From assembly GCA_029582265.1 (NCBI GenBank), contig CM055835.1:11959498-12023497 (forward strand): a DNA stretch of 64,000 bases, read 5' to 3'. The translations under genes and the position numbers were made by a program. The stretch's first letter is position 1. Every line of letters starts with the position of its first letter. Source of the stretch: Zoroaster sp. YZ-2022. Its lineage: Eukaryota > Echinodermata > Asteroidea > Forcipulatida > Zoroasteridae. Shown in pieces: positions 40,433 through 50,345 of the stretch. A model generated the notes under the pieces. The model was not told where the DNA came from. It saw only the letters and a program-made list of their open reading frames with translations, and ran no database searches.

Positions 40433-40769
40433 ACTTTTTAATTCAACTTCAACTGATCACGTACATTCAATTTGAATTGTTTTAACATGTTCAAAGTTTT
40501 AACAACAAACTTTTAATGTATGGAAATTTCTCAAAATGTTTTTCTCAACATTGTAACTTATAAAACAACTATCTTTTATTCAAAGGGGGGTCCACGTTCA
40601 TACTAAACTTGATTTCAAATTAACAATTAAATCATTAAATTATTATTTGGTGTCCTTTAGTATCTTCAAAAATACAACAACAACATATGGCAAATTGATA
40701 ATACTTATTGCAGATGAATGAACTAAAATAATCGTCTTCTAACCTTTGCGTTATGTTCAAAGTGTTCAA

Positions 40770-40994
40770 TTAAACAAGTCCATTTAATTCCATGACCTCG
40801 TTCACGACATGAAACGGGAGAATTCGCGAGTTTCTATCGTAGAAAGTGTCAACAATGTTCATAGGTTCAGAGTTCCATTCATTCAGAATATCAGTTATGA
40901 TAGAGTCCATGTCCTCGTCCATTCCATCGTAAGCTTCAACACCAACATGATGTGCTACTGCGTCAAACACAGTACAAACATGGCTCACGTTCAT
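40770..40994 (-). pseudogene. truncated duplicate of the 160-aa gene, C-terminal 74 codons
   Basis: Nearly identical to the C-terminal part of the gene at 41163-41645 (HVCTVFDAVAHHVGVEAYDG ... HVVNEVMELNGLV) and lying in the tandemly duplicated segment. It lacks the N-terminal half with the Cys/His motif and nine residues in the middle. The intact copy is taken as the real gene. Confidence 0.75.
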
Positions 40995-41162
40995 ACTAAA
41001 CTTGATTTCAAATTAACAATTAAATCATTAAATTATTATTTGGTGTCCTTTAGTATCTTCAAAAATACAACAACAACATATGGCAAATTGATAATACTTA
41101 TTGCAGATGAATGAACTAAAATAATCGTCTTCTAACCTTTGCGTTCTGTTCAAAGTGTTCAA

Positions 41163-41645
41163 TTAAACAAGTCCATTTAATTCCATGACCTCGTTCACGA
41201 CATGAAACGGGAGAATTCCCGAGTTTCTATCGTCGAAAGTGTCAACAAGGTTCAGAGTTCCATTCTGATGTTCAGAGTTCCATTCATTCAGAATATCAGT
41301 TATGATAGAGTACACGTCCTCGTCCATTCCATCGTAAGCTTCAACACCAACATGATGTGCTACTGCGCCAAACACAGCACAAACATGGCTCGGCTGAATG
41401 TATTGTTCTGCTTCCTCGAAGTGGTCATCCACGAAATCTTCAAGGTGGTACTCAGGAGTCTCGCAGTAAAACAGACACTCGTGATCCCACTGCCTTGGCC
41501 AATCAAACTCACACCCTTCGCAAGGTAGACTCTGTTGAACTGCATAACTTATTCTGATGATGTGATCCGTGACGATTTTTGTCATCACTTGTTTCACAAG
41601 TGTCCTGATTTTCTTGCGCTTCAACACATTCTCCTCGCCCTCCAT
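41163..41645 (-). CDS. acidic protein with C-x2-C...H-x-C motif, 160 aa
   Basis: Residues 1-35 are basic; CEGCEFDWPRQWDHECLF (about 43-60) gives C-x2-C-x9-H-x-C, a plausible zinc site; the rest is acidic with VCAVFGAVAHHVGVEAYDGMDEDV. In-frame sequence extends upstream to a CTACCTGTTGCAG that looks like a splice acceptor (41664-41676), so ATG 41645 may not be the true start and the ORF could be a 3' exon of the upstream gene. I do not recognise the family. Confidence 0.55.
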   Translation of the reverse strand: MEGEENVLKRKKIRTLVKQVMTKIVTDHIIRISYAVQQSLPCEGCEFDWPRQWDHECLFYCETPEYHLEDFVDDHFEEAEQYIQPSHVCAVFGAVAHHVGVEAYDGMDEDVYSIITDILNEWNSEHQNGTLNLVDTFDDRNSGILPFHVVNEVMELNGLV

Positions 41646-41720
41646 GTCGTGCTCTTCATCATCTGCAACAGGTAGACAATACCATTCAGTTAATCAACAG
41701 TTAACATCTTTGTTAATCAG

Positions 41721-42402
41721 CTAAACTTGAAAGATGGCTTTAGTGATGGCGGTACTCTGTTGTTTGAGCTGACCCCACTGCTCCACGGTGAGATTAATTC
41801 CCCTCTTGCCAGCAAGCAATTTGTTTCTGCTGGGTTAAATAGTACTCTCTTATGTTAATGTAGGTGCGACCCTTGAAACGCTTGACAACAGCATATCGCT
41901 CACCTCCGATTTGAAATTGCACCGCCTTCTTGTCGTTCTCTTCCTGTTGTTCATCCGGTGGAAAGTACAGCTTGCGCTTGACTCCTGCCTTCCCTTTTAC
42001 ATTCTCTGGGAGATTAGCTCCTACTCTAGGGGTTGATGCTTCGGTGTCAGCAGCTAATCCCTTGGTTAATTGTTCAACAGCAGCAGACAAAACATCAACA
42101 GTGGGTGGATGTGGCTGCAACATCCGTTGCTCACGCAGATAAGTCGATGAACTGGGCAGATCCCACGAGGTCTCTCGTGTGAGCTTGTTGTAGAAATAGC
42201 TCTTGTCATGTGTCACACTCTGGGCTTCGCACCACCCAGCATCTATCATGTCGGGAGGAATGAGCTTTCTCTCCTCCTTCTCGATGCGTGCCCCATCGGT
42301 CGGTGGTAGTGGTGCCGGGGCCTGAGTCGACGGCAACGCCATCGCGCCAGGTGCGGGAACCACAGGTGTGGGCATCGGGGTCGATACAGGCTCACCGTTC
42401 AT
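41721..42402 (-). CDS. WW domain plus PC4 (p15 coactivator) domain protein, one frameshift
   Basis: ATG 42402 (MNGEP); an upstream in-frame TTG is not a start. Residues about 1-45 are Pro/Ala-rich. A WW domain follows: GWCEAQSVTHDKSYFYNKLT then ETSWDLP, with both tryptophans, the aromatic pair and final proline. After a low-complexity linker and a KRKLYFPP basic patch comes the PC4 fold: VQFQIGGERYAVVKRFKG, YINIREYY. The last part (KRGINLTVEQWGQLK) is one frame over, after about 41815, to a stop at 41721. PC4 domains bind ssDNA and act in transcription and replication; WW domains bind proline motifs. Upstream is a TATA/CCAAT promoter. Confidence 0.8.
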
Positions 42403-42525
42403 GTTAAGGCTCAAGTATTGTCGTTTGTCGACTGTTCACAATACAAGTAGTGTATACGAGCAACAATGCAATGTTCTTGATGAGAATATTGGCGAAAATA
42501 TGAGAGTTTGGATTAAAATTTCCGT

Positions 42526-42617
42526 CTTTTATACTCTACCATCCTTCGCGTCGCCGAAACAACCAATCACAAAGAGTGTGTGGTTGTTCCATAAACAATG
42601 CGCAAACATTCAACCAA
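42526..42617 (-). promoter_or_regulatory. CCAAT/TATA promoter of the WW-PC4 gene
   Basis: On the minus strand GTATAAAAG (42526-42534) lies about 125 bp before the ATG, with two inverted CCAAT boxes (ATTGG; about 42563-42567 and 42613-42617) 30 and 80 bp further upstream. Layout is that of a polymerase II core promoter and differs entirely from the start-abutting motif of the Polinton genes. Confidence 0.6.
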
Positions 42618-42789
42618 TCAACGAAAGGACACACAAATAATAATTTAATGATTTAATTGTTAATTTGAAATCAAGTTTAGTATGAACGTGGACCCCCCCT
42701 TTGAATAAAAAATAGTTGTTTTATAAGTTACAATGTTGAGAAAAACATTTTGAGAAATTTCCATACATTAAAAGTTTGTTGTTATTTTA

Positions 42790-43945
42790 CATTGTTTTTA
42801 TATAGGATTCTTGTTTAATGTGCATTTTTCTTGGTAATTATTAATATTTTGAGTTATAATAATTTTGAGTTTTCTTTTATATAGTGATTTGTATCGGTAA
42901 TCCATTCAAAAAAAAGTGAATAAAAAAATTTAAAAAAGAGTTGAATGTGTTCTTTTGTGTTTATATTTTTGTGTCATTATGTCTCAACTTGCCCGAAATC
43001 ATCAATATGCATGCTGCGCTTGCGCACTACTCCCTCCACCACACAAACTACACACCTCCGGCATGCTGCGCTTGCGCACTACTCCCTCCACCACACAAAC
43101 TGCACACCTCCACGCGCGCGCACGCGCGCGCGCCATTGCGCACTACTCCCTCCACACAAACTGCACACCTCCACCTTTAAATTCATTGACAAATATATAA
43201 AAACGGTAATAGTTTGTTATAACGTGTCTCAACTTGTAAAAAGAGTTGAATGTGTTCTTTTGTGTTTATATTTTTGTGTCATTATGTCTCAACTTGCCCG
43301 AAATCATCAATATACATGCTCCGCTTGCGCACTTTTACTCCTCCACCACACAAACTGGCGCTTGCACTACTCTATTTTGTGTGCAGTTTGTGTGGAGGAG
43401 TAGTGCAGTTGTGTGCAGTATTTTGTGTGCAGTATTTTGTGTGCAGTGGTAAAATTGTGGTTGAAAAAAATTTCAATCATGAAAAATTTCAATCATGTGT
43501 GCAGCATCACACGACAGTTTGTGGTGGAGCAGGAGGAGCGGAGGAGCGGAGCCATTACAAACTGCACAAAATCACTGCAGACAAACTGCAGGTGGGATTG
43601 AGCAATCTGAGGTGGGATTGAGCAATGTGGTGGTGGGAGCACCATAATTATTTTTTTTGATGGCCAACTTCAATTTTATTTTTTTACTTGGCCGAAATGA
43701 CGTCATAAAAATTTAAAAAATGGAAGAAGAAAAAAAATTGAAGTTGGCCATCAAAAAAAAAATTATGGTGCTCCCACCACCACATTGCTCAATCCCACCT
43801 CAGATTGCTCAATCCCACCTCAGTTTGATTTTGTGCAGTTTGTAATGGCTCCTCCTTGGCTCCTCCTTGGCTCCTCCTCCGCTCCTCCTCCGCTCCTCCT
43901 CCTGCTCCACCACAAACTGTCGTGTGATGCTGCTCACATACTACT
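42790..43945. repeat. right terminal inverted repeat of D with hairpin end
   Basis: Inverted copy of 34455-35606. The hairpin spans about 43495-43945 with TGACGTCA at 43698-43705. Small indels distinguish it from the left end, so the two ends have diverged slightly. Terminal bases GCTCACATACTACT. Confidence 0.9.
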
Positions 43946-44110
43946 ATCGTACCGCGTGGCCTGTATCATATTATGGTAATCATAGAGGTGCATTGTGCTT
44001 GGCACAAATTGCATATCTTCGGCACAAATACTCGTTAAAAACAGATTTGTTAGAAACGACCAATCGTTGGCATTTTATTCAAGATATTGGACAGGTTAAT
44101 TAAATAAGAA
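43946..44110 (+). repeat. dispersed repeat R1, right half, with ATCGTA duplication
   Basis: Starts with the second ATCGTA and continues CCGCGTGGCCTGTATCATAT, CTTGGCACAAA, AAAACAGATTTGTTA, TTGGCATTTTATTCAAGATA as in the uninterrupted copies at 51865-52020. Confidence 0.85.
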
Positions 44111-44269
44111 AACGCTTAGAATATTGGTTAATCTAACTTAAGTCTCTTAATGGTTTTATTCTATCAATGCATTGAGCAAAGTGACCAATAAGAATCACTT
44201 GCATACATATCTATCAACGATTGGTTGTTTTTTATGTTTAAAAACTGTGTTTGTGTGTTGTCAGTTGTG

Positions 44270-44560
44270 ACAAAGGTAGGGTTCAACTGGGTCCCCTAAC
44301 TCCCTCACTTGTCTTGTTGTTCTATTTCCCCGACCGATGGGCTTAAAGATGGACTTGTAACACAAACGTTTCGGTCGGAGGGCCCGCGCACGGGACGTTT
44401 TCAATGATCTGCAAGTTTTCTGCCTATACCGATATATTCAGCAGCAATGTTGCCTCTGGAGGGAATTTTGTAATCCTGCCACCTCCACGTCTAAGCTTTG
44501 GTTATACGCCACAGCCAGCCAGGCTTACAAAATCATCCACACGTATATGAATGTGAGATA
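44270..44560 (+). repeat. dispersed repeat (second copy 54862-55060)
   Basis: Shared blocks GGGTTCAACTGGGTCCCCTA, CCGACCGATGGGCTTAAA, GCACGGGACGTTTTCAATGA. The second copy lies in the homopolymer-rich region and differs by run expansions. Confidence 0.8.
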
Positions 44561-44856
44561 TAAAAAACAAAGGAAACTGTTCAACTGTCCAATGTTTCAA
44601 AGACAAAATATAATTTAGTGGGCCTTAAAGTAACCCAGTATGCCTATATATATACTGGTGGTAAAACGTCTAAAATTGCATCACTATACTTCAAGGAATC
44701 AAGATATATGAATAAAATTAAACCTATTTCATTGTGCATGCTCTTAACGAGAACTTTTTAAAAATTCATTCAGATTGTTCGTGTTCATTCTATCGTGAAA
44801 TATCTGCGTTTTGGGAATTATTTCTGTAATACGATAAACGATAAACACCTGAGCTG

Positions 44857-45520
44857 AGATATGTTTGATACCATCATCAGCTTTACACTAAGTAAGTTTT
44901 ATGAACAATTGTAATCATTTATATGTTTTCTGAGATTACCAATATTGTATAGGCCTATATAAGATGTACAGTTTTCTGTTAATAACTGTGTCCTCTACAA
45001 AATATCATATTGTATTGTTTTCTTAATTGTCATAGACCAAGTGTACATTTTGTGTCCGGCGCAGTTTGACCTTTGGAGTTCTTTTCTAAATATGTGATAT
45101 CATTGGTCACGTCGTCTATTCTTCTCCTAGAACTCCCCCAATAACAATTAATCCAACCCGCTTAAAAGCCCATACCTATTGGTATTTTCGAGAAAAAAAA
45201 GGATAAATGATCACAGAGTTACATGAAACTTATATTTGGTGTAAAGTCAACGATGATATCAAACATCCCTTTAAATCTTGGTCTGTCTCAGGTGCTATCA
45301 TTAATTTAGTACATTATTAATCAAATTATATTGCAATTGAATTTGTGTTATCCTGAGACACAAAATCAGAATGCATGATCACTATTTCCTTTTTAACGAC
45401 ACAATTAAACAGACGTTTTACCAAGAGTGTGTACTGGTTTTAAAGGACATGTATACCTATGTACCACACTGTCATTAATGTAAAACATTACCGTTTGTTG
45501 AGCACATTTTTTCTTCTATC
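44857..45520. other. host sequence with two dispersed-repeat copies
   Basis: Inverted copy of the 100-bp repeat at about 44857-44895 and a forward copy at 45236-45330. No gene seen. Confidence 0.5.
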
Positions 45521-45522
45521 TA

Positions 45523-45900
45523 TTGGCCTTATCCACGATAAATACGAAAATGAGGCTGTAATTCTCACAACTACATTCTACACCACACCAAGAGACGGGT
45601 GGCCCGTGGGGAGAGGTGGGGAAAACAATTGATTGATACATAAAGTATTGTCGTGAAATGTCACTATTATTAGAGTGAGACGTATTACACTCTGTGGAAC
45701 ATGGTAGACACCTATGGTATCCGCTTCATCGACATACTGACTGAGGATATCATTCCTTGGGTTTCGCTTCAAGTTCATATGGGATATTTCCCGAAATAAT
45801 TGACCTTAGATTATTGTTAATAGTCCATTCTATAGGTACCATTATTTGACAATCAATTAATTTATCATGATCGTGCTTTTCATGACGAGGTTTTGTGAAA
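45523..45900 (+). repeat. dispersed repeat R5 (second copy 53493-53890)
   Basis: About 370 bp at very high identity to 53493-53890, from GGCCTTATCCACGATAAATA to the TTTGTGAAATATCTTATTT block. Both copies contain a short minus-strand ORF which is repeat sequence, not a gene. Confidence 0.9.
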
Positions 45901-47654
45901 TATCTTATTTGGAGTAACTAACTTTTTTCAGTAAGGAAACAAAAATATTTCATTTCACAAATAATATTCTTTTATGCCCTCCATATCCTGTTATGGATCA
46001 CATGAAATATTTATGAAATATTAATTCGTTGATGAAATACTGTTTGAGAGGAAATATTATATTACATAAAGTCTTTTCAAATAAAATATGAATATGGATT
46101 TGTAATAAATAATGATGTCTCCAATATTCATTTTTGAGAAAACACTCATGAATATTTCAAGTAAATACTTTGATAAAATTTGGATTGTGGCGAGACTTAC
46201 AATCAATGTTGTTTGTTCGATGTTCCTTTTAGTCGGCTTTGTAAAGAAAAGGCTACCATGCAATGAGGTCTTTGTATAAAACCTTATTTATTAACATTTA
46301 TTTAAAATCAAATTCAGGCTTGGTTTGCTCTTAGAATTGGATTCACTTTTAGGATTTGAAACTCAATGCTTTCCCACAATAATCCCATTGTCCACTTATG
46401 ACACTTCAGGTCTTCAGGCCAATGACACTTCAGGTCCAAATATCAATGGCTAAATGATATATTAAATTCTTGTACATATAATTTGTTATGCAACCAAATA
46501 ACTTGAAAGGAATATTGTGCTTGATATCCCAGATAATCAGATGCATGTTTCTTATAAACATTAATGATAAATAATAATAATATTCAGATTTATAAAGTGC
46601 CTCACGCTGCAACGACCCCAAAGTGCTGTAACATGATCAAAAAAAGTTAAAATCCATCAAAACATAAAAATTAAATACATGTACGAATACATTAAAAACT
46701 GATTATTAACCCTAACCCTTAGGTATTCTGGTTAGGAACCTTCCTGAATCCTCCAAAATCCATTAGTGCACTTGGAAACATGCCCTTATCTTCAAAATGC
46801 ATCGTACATTTTCGTTGATCTTTCATATTCAGCACTTACGGCCTGTACTTCTTGCAAGGTAGTAATTTTGCCGAATTTGAAGAGGTGAAAGTACCAGTTT
46901 CCAACAGTGCTGAATTTTCCAAAAAAAGTGCCCCTTGGAGGATTTCGCCGGATTTGGGGTAACGGGCGTAAATCCTGGGGGGATGGGGAGATCATCCCCC
47001 CAGAATTTTCCATGCGTTGAAAATAAAAATACACATGCAGAACTTCAAGCTATAGCGTTCACCCAAACTTCCAAATCATCACATATTTACGCCAATGTTT
47101 GGGGGTAGTTAGGGTTAAATAAACACACTTACTTGGTGTAAAGTTGATGATGGTATCAAACATCCCTTGAAATATTTCTGGCTAAGGTGCTATTCTTTTA
47201 GTAAAATTAGTGAAATAATTTCCTAAATTAATTTGTCATCCGAAGACAGAAATAAATAAAACAAACACAAATAAATAAAATATGCACATTTACAAAAATG
47301 TGCCGACTGCAATTTTTTGGCTCCAAGTGTTTTCTGTACAAATTTGAATACTTGTTTTCACATTTTTCTCGTGACTTAGCCAGCTGAAACTATCACAGGT
47401 TAATTGTGAATCAAGCATACTCATAGAAGCAGTTCTGCCAACATGACCAGTGTTTTACCTTCTATAATAACTGGCACATTTCAGTTACTTTTCCTGAATT
47501 TAATCATTTACAGATGTAAACATTTTATATTTAGATAATCAACTTATTTGCAAACTCAGCAAATATTATGCATTCTTAAATGTGTGTTTATGACCACAAG
47601 TTCATCGCTGCAGCGCCCTCTGTTGGTCAAACATAATATAGGCTGTCTATCCAC
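45901..47654. other. host sequence; repeats only
   Basis: 45970-46175 repeats the block at 14920-15400. 46560-46640 has a TAATAATAATATTC...TTTATAAAGTGCCTCACGC end resembling a SINE tail. 47130-47225 is the fourth forward copy of the 100-bp repeat. No supported gene. Confidence 0.5.
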
Positions 47655-48522
47655 TCATAGTCCTAAAGCAGTGATAATGCACATGTTACTTTGCAGCAAG
47701 TGTGGTTCCATTATATCCACAATTCTCCCTTGCAATATCCACAAAGAGGATCCAATCCATGTACATGATATAATAATAATAATAATAATAATGTATAGAT
47801 TTATATAGCGCACGTATCCACCAACTAAGTGGCGCTCAAGGCGCATTATATTATTATCCCTGCTCATAAGGCTCATAAGGCTCATAAATCATTCCTGAAA
47901 CCATCTCAGCTCCCTGGGGAGTATACAGCTCAATTGCTGCCATTTCTAGCGCATATAGAGCAAACCATCTCTGCCTTCACAGGTACCCATTTAACCCCTG
48001 GGTGGAGAGAAGCAACCATGGTTAAGTGTCTTGCTCAAGGACACAGGTGTCACGGCCGGGGCTCGAACCCACACTCTGCTGCTGGCAACACCAGAACTTC
48101 AGTTCAGTGCGCTAGACCGCACGACAATCCACTTTACGTGCATTATACAACACACGGGACCTACGGCTTTACGTCCCATCCGAAGGACGAAGCAATTATG
48201 GTTAAGTACCTTGCTCAAGGACACAAGTGTCACGACCGGGGCTCGAACCCACACCCTGCTGCTGGCAACACCAGAACTTGAGTTCGGTGCGCTAGACCGC
48301 TCGGCCACGACACGACACTCCCTAAAGCAGTGATAATGCACATGTTACTTTTGCAGCAAGTGTGGTTCCATAATATCCACAATTCTCCCTTGCAATATCC
48401 ACAAAGAGGATCCAATCCATGTACATGATATCCCTAAAGCAGTGATAATACACATGTTACTTTGCAGCAAGTGTGGTTCCATTATATCCACAATTCTCCC
48501 TTGCAATATCCACAAAGAGGAC
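47655..48522. repeat. ~111-bp direct repeat, three copies, interrupted by SINEs
   Basis: Copies at about 47659-47770, 48321-48432 and 48433-48522 share CTAAAGCAGTGATAATGCAC and AAGTGTGGTTCCATTATATC and CTTGCAATATCCACAAAGAG. The first two are separated by the SINE block; the last two are adjacent. Confidence 0.9.
47768..48315 (-). mobile_element. tRNA-Leu(CAA)-derived SINE, two heads
   Basis: On the minus strand the head at 48315-48228 reads GTGTCGTGGCCGAGCGGTCT, then an ACTCAAGT anticodon region (CAA) and the B box GGGTTCGAGCCC; A box near 48295-48307, B box 48240-48250. A second head is at 48125-48046 with a changed anticodon region. A body containing CCTTGAGCAAGACACTTAAC and CGCGCTATATAAATCTATAC-like tail ends in an (ATT)n run at 47768-47795. 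tRNA-like, not a functional tRNA gene. Confidence 0.8.
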
Positions 48523-48675
48523 ATACATTCTGAAGCAAAGTCACAAACAGAAATAGAAAAAGGTAATTTTTACTTCTGAAATGTTTTATTTGAAAAGGCA
48601 TTGAAATTAACCTGTTGTAGATCTTTATTGTAGTAGTGATATATTAAAATTACACAGTATAGCCCCCCCCCCCCC

Positions 48676-49006
48676 CCAAAAAGGGTCTTTGGTTTCTGGT
48701 CTCCGTGTGCGTCGCGTCAGACCCGCACGCGGTCAGCATTTCAATTGTTTGTTGTTGCTATGACACGATGTCCAATTGCAACCAGAATTGCTGGATCGAT
48801 TGGAATTCTGCCGTGCTGTGTTTCACGTATGAACGTTTGCCTGATTTGTGAGGCCTCTCTTAGCCACCATATTTTGTATATGGGAAATTTGGTCGCCGCG
48901 TATACAATGTATCATGTATTTCCCTGTTGGCAAAAACAAACAAACAAAAATGCGTCACCGCACCGATTTTGAAGCCGACCGATGACCAGAAACCGGAGAC
49001 TTTTTT
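48676..49006. mobile_element. foldback MITE-like element (second copy 53213-53480)
   Basis: Left end AAAAAGGGTCTTTGGTTTCTGGTC, given here as its first 20 bases only AAAAAGGGTCTTTGGTTTCT, is matched by the inverted GACCAGAAACCGGAGACTTT at the right. A 17-base C run precedes it (48662-48678). The partial copy near 53213 shares the GAGGCCTCTCTTAGCCACCA-type interior. Confidence 0.65.
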
Positions 49007-49049
49007 GGCCTGATCATTATTCAATATTACTGGGTCATGAGAATACAAA

Positions 49050-49290
49050 GTAAAATAGTAGTTAATGGCCTCACATTTCGAACCCGACAGGTTCTTTTCT
49101 CAAAGGCAAAATGGACGAAATGCACACATGCACACAGACTAAACACGCAGGAGTGGGCAGAATTTAGTCAGGTGTGGGCAGAACACAAAGGAAGATGATA
49201 CGTGTGTGATACTGTGTGCATCGTCCATTTTGCCTTTGAGAAAGAACCTGCTAGGTTTGAAACTAAGGCCAACAACTACTATTTTGCATT
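49050..49290. repeat. foldback element
   Basis: AAATAGTAGTTAATGGCCTC ... GGTTCTTTTCTCAAAGGCAA AATGGACGA is matched inverted at 49205-49290 (CGTCCATTTTGCCTTTGAGA, AACTACTATTTTG). Non-coding. Confidence 0.7.
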
Positions 49291-49734
49291 TACTACATTT
49301 ACTTTAGGTTGGTGTCTTCTGTACAAGATATTTCAAAAGGTAATGAGCAATTGTATGACCCCTGGTAGTTTTGTCACAAGACGGTTTTATAACATTGTAT
49401 TTGTACGTGATCCTTTGTGATCCACTTGAATTAAGTTCACCAATAGAGGGCGCGTGCATTCTCAGCGTTAGCTAGTAATTTAGTATTATGGAGGCGCGGG
49501 GGTCGATCAACTAAACCAGAAAATCCATCTTGCGCTATAGTCTGTAATGATAAACCTGTGGCGGAGGTATGCACTCGACAGAGTGACCACTCTCGTTTCA
49601 CCGGCGTAGATGAGCTTACGTAGATTAATAAAAAGTTGTCTTACAGATTTAAGACAACTGGTCAATTTTCATGCATAGGCCTATGCTTATGTTTTCATAA
49701 CTTTATTGTGTAAATTATGCCCGCTCACGTGTAG

Positions 49735-49985
49735 TCTTGGTGCAAGACGTTACTCGTGATTTTATACGTATACGCCGCGCCGATCCGCTGTGATTTGATA
49801 AACCAATCGCCGCTGCGGGCGCCATTCATTCTTGTCCACGCGCGGCCGCGCCACCGGCACCCCTTTCCGTTATTAGCGGCCCTTATCGTCAAAATTGTAT
49901 AGCGCCATCTACGGTGGGTGATTTACGACTGGCGCGGGATCGTGTAACTAGGATCCGCATAATAACGGGCTTGCACAAGACTAGC
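49735..49985. mobile_element. inverted-repeat element related to 17389-17594
   Basis: TAGTCTTGGTGCAAGACGTT at the left and an inverted CTTGCACAAGACTA at the right; interior GC-rich and partly the reverse complement of the element beside Polinton B. Confidence 0.5.
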
Positions 49986-50129
49986 TCACGTGTTGTATGA
50001 GTACACTCATAGAGGTCTCACATGGCGTTAAGGCACTCGATCTATCAATGCCACGCCCAATGGAGAACAAAATAATCTGACAAAGCCAACGTGTGCGTAT
50101 TACAAATCATGTTCAAAAAGACACGTGGT

Positions 50130-50345
50130 GGTGTATCACTCGTCTTTTTACATTGTTTTTACCTGTTAGAAACTATACTTAGAAGGCTAATATTTGAAAC
50201 CGTATTACGAACATCACTGTTACATTCTAGTCAGTATAATTCACATATCATTGAGCTGCGCGTGACTCCCCTGTCCCCTTCCCCATCGTCTCTTAGATCT
50301 GACCTGCACGCACACAGTGATAATGAGATACTCGATTATTAAATT
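50130..50345 (+). repeat. dispersed repeat (second copy about 54160-54440)
   Basis: Shared blocks AACATCACTGTTACAT, CGTCTCTTAGATC, GACCTGCACGCACACAGTGA, ACTCGATTATTAAAT. The unit continues in the second copy into sequence seen at 51105-51180. Confidence 0.75.

Larger units (their letters stand above)
40499..42785. repeat. D cassette 3: inverted-repeat arms around two genes
   Basis: Arms 40499-40662 and 42618-42785 are inverted copies (AACAACAAACTTTTAATGTA, CAAAGGGGGGTCCACGTTCA, AATTAACAATTAAATCATTA). The right arm touches the right terminal repeat. Sequence of the arm is repeated once more at 40985-41110 because a 390-bp segment (40594-40985) is tandemly duplicated. Confidence 0.85.
34455..43945. 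mobile_element. element D: 9.5-kb non-autonomous Polinton-ended element
   Basis: Perfect 6-bp duplication ATCGTA, terminal inverted repeats of about 1.15 kb, and termini AGTAGTATGTGAGC that share the first ten bases with Polinton B. The interior has no polymerase, integrase, ATPase or capsid gene. It has three inverted-repeat cassettes, 48-bp minisatellites in both orientations, a WW-PC4 gene, a 160-aa zinc-motif gene and an ORF with a histone-type 3' end. The empty site is present twice in the window. I infer mobilisation in trans by a Polinton integrase. Confidence 0.85.

Noticed and set aside
48228..48315. Functional tRNA-Leu gene
   Set aside because: Acceptor stem relies on wobble pairs, the variable arm is irregular, and the sequence continues into a SINE body with a second degenerate copy.
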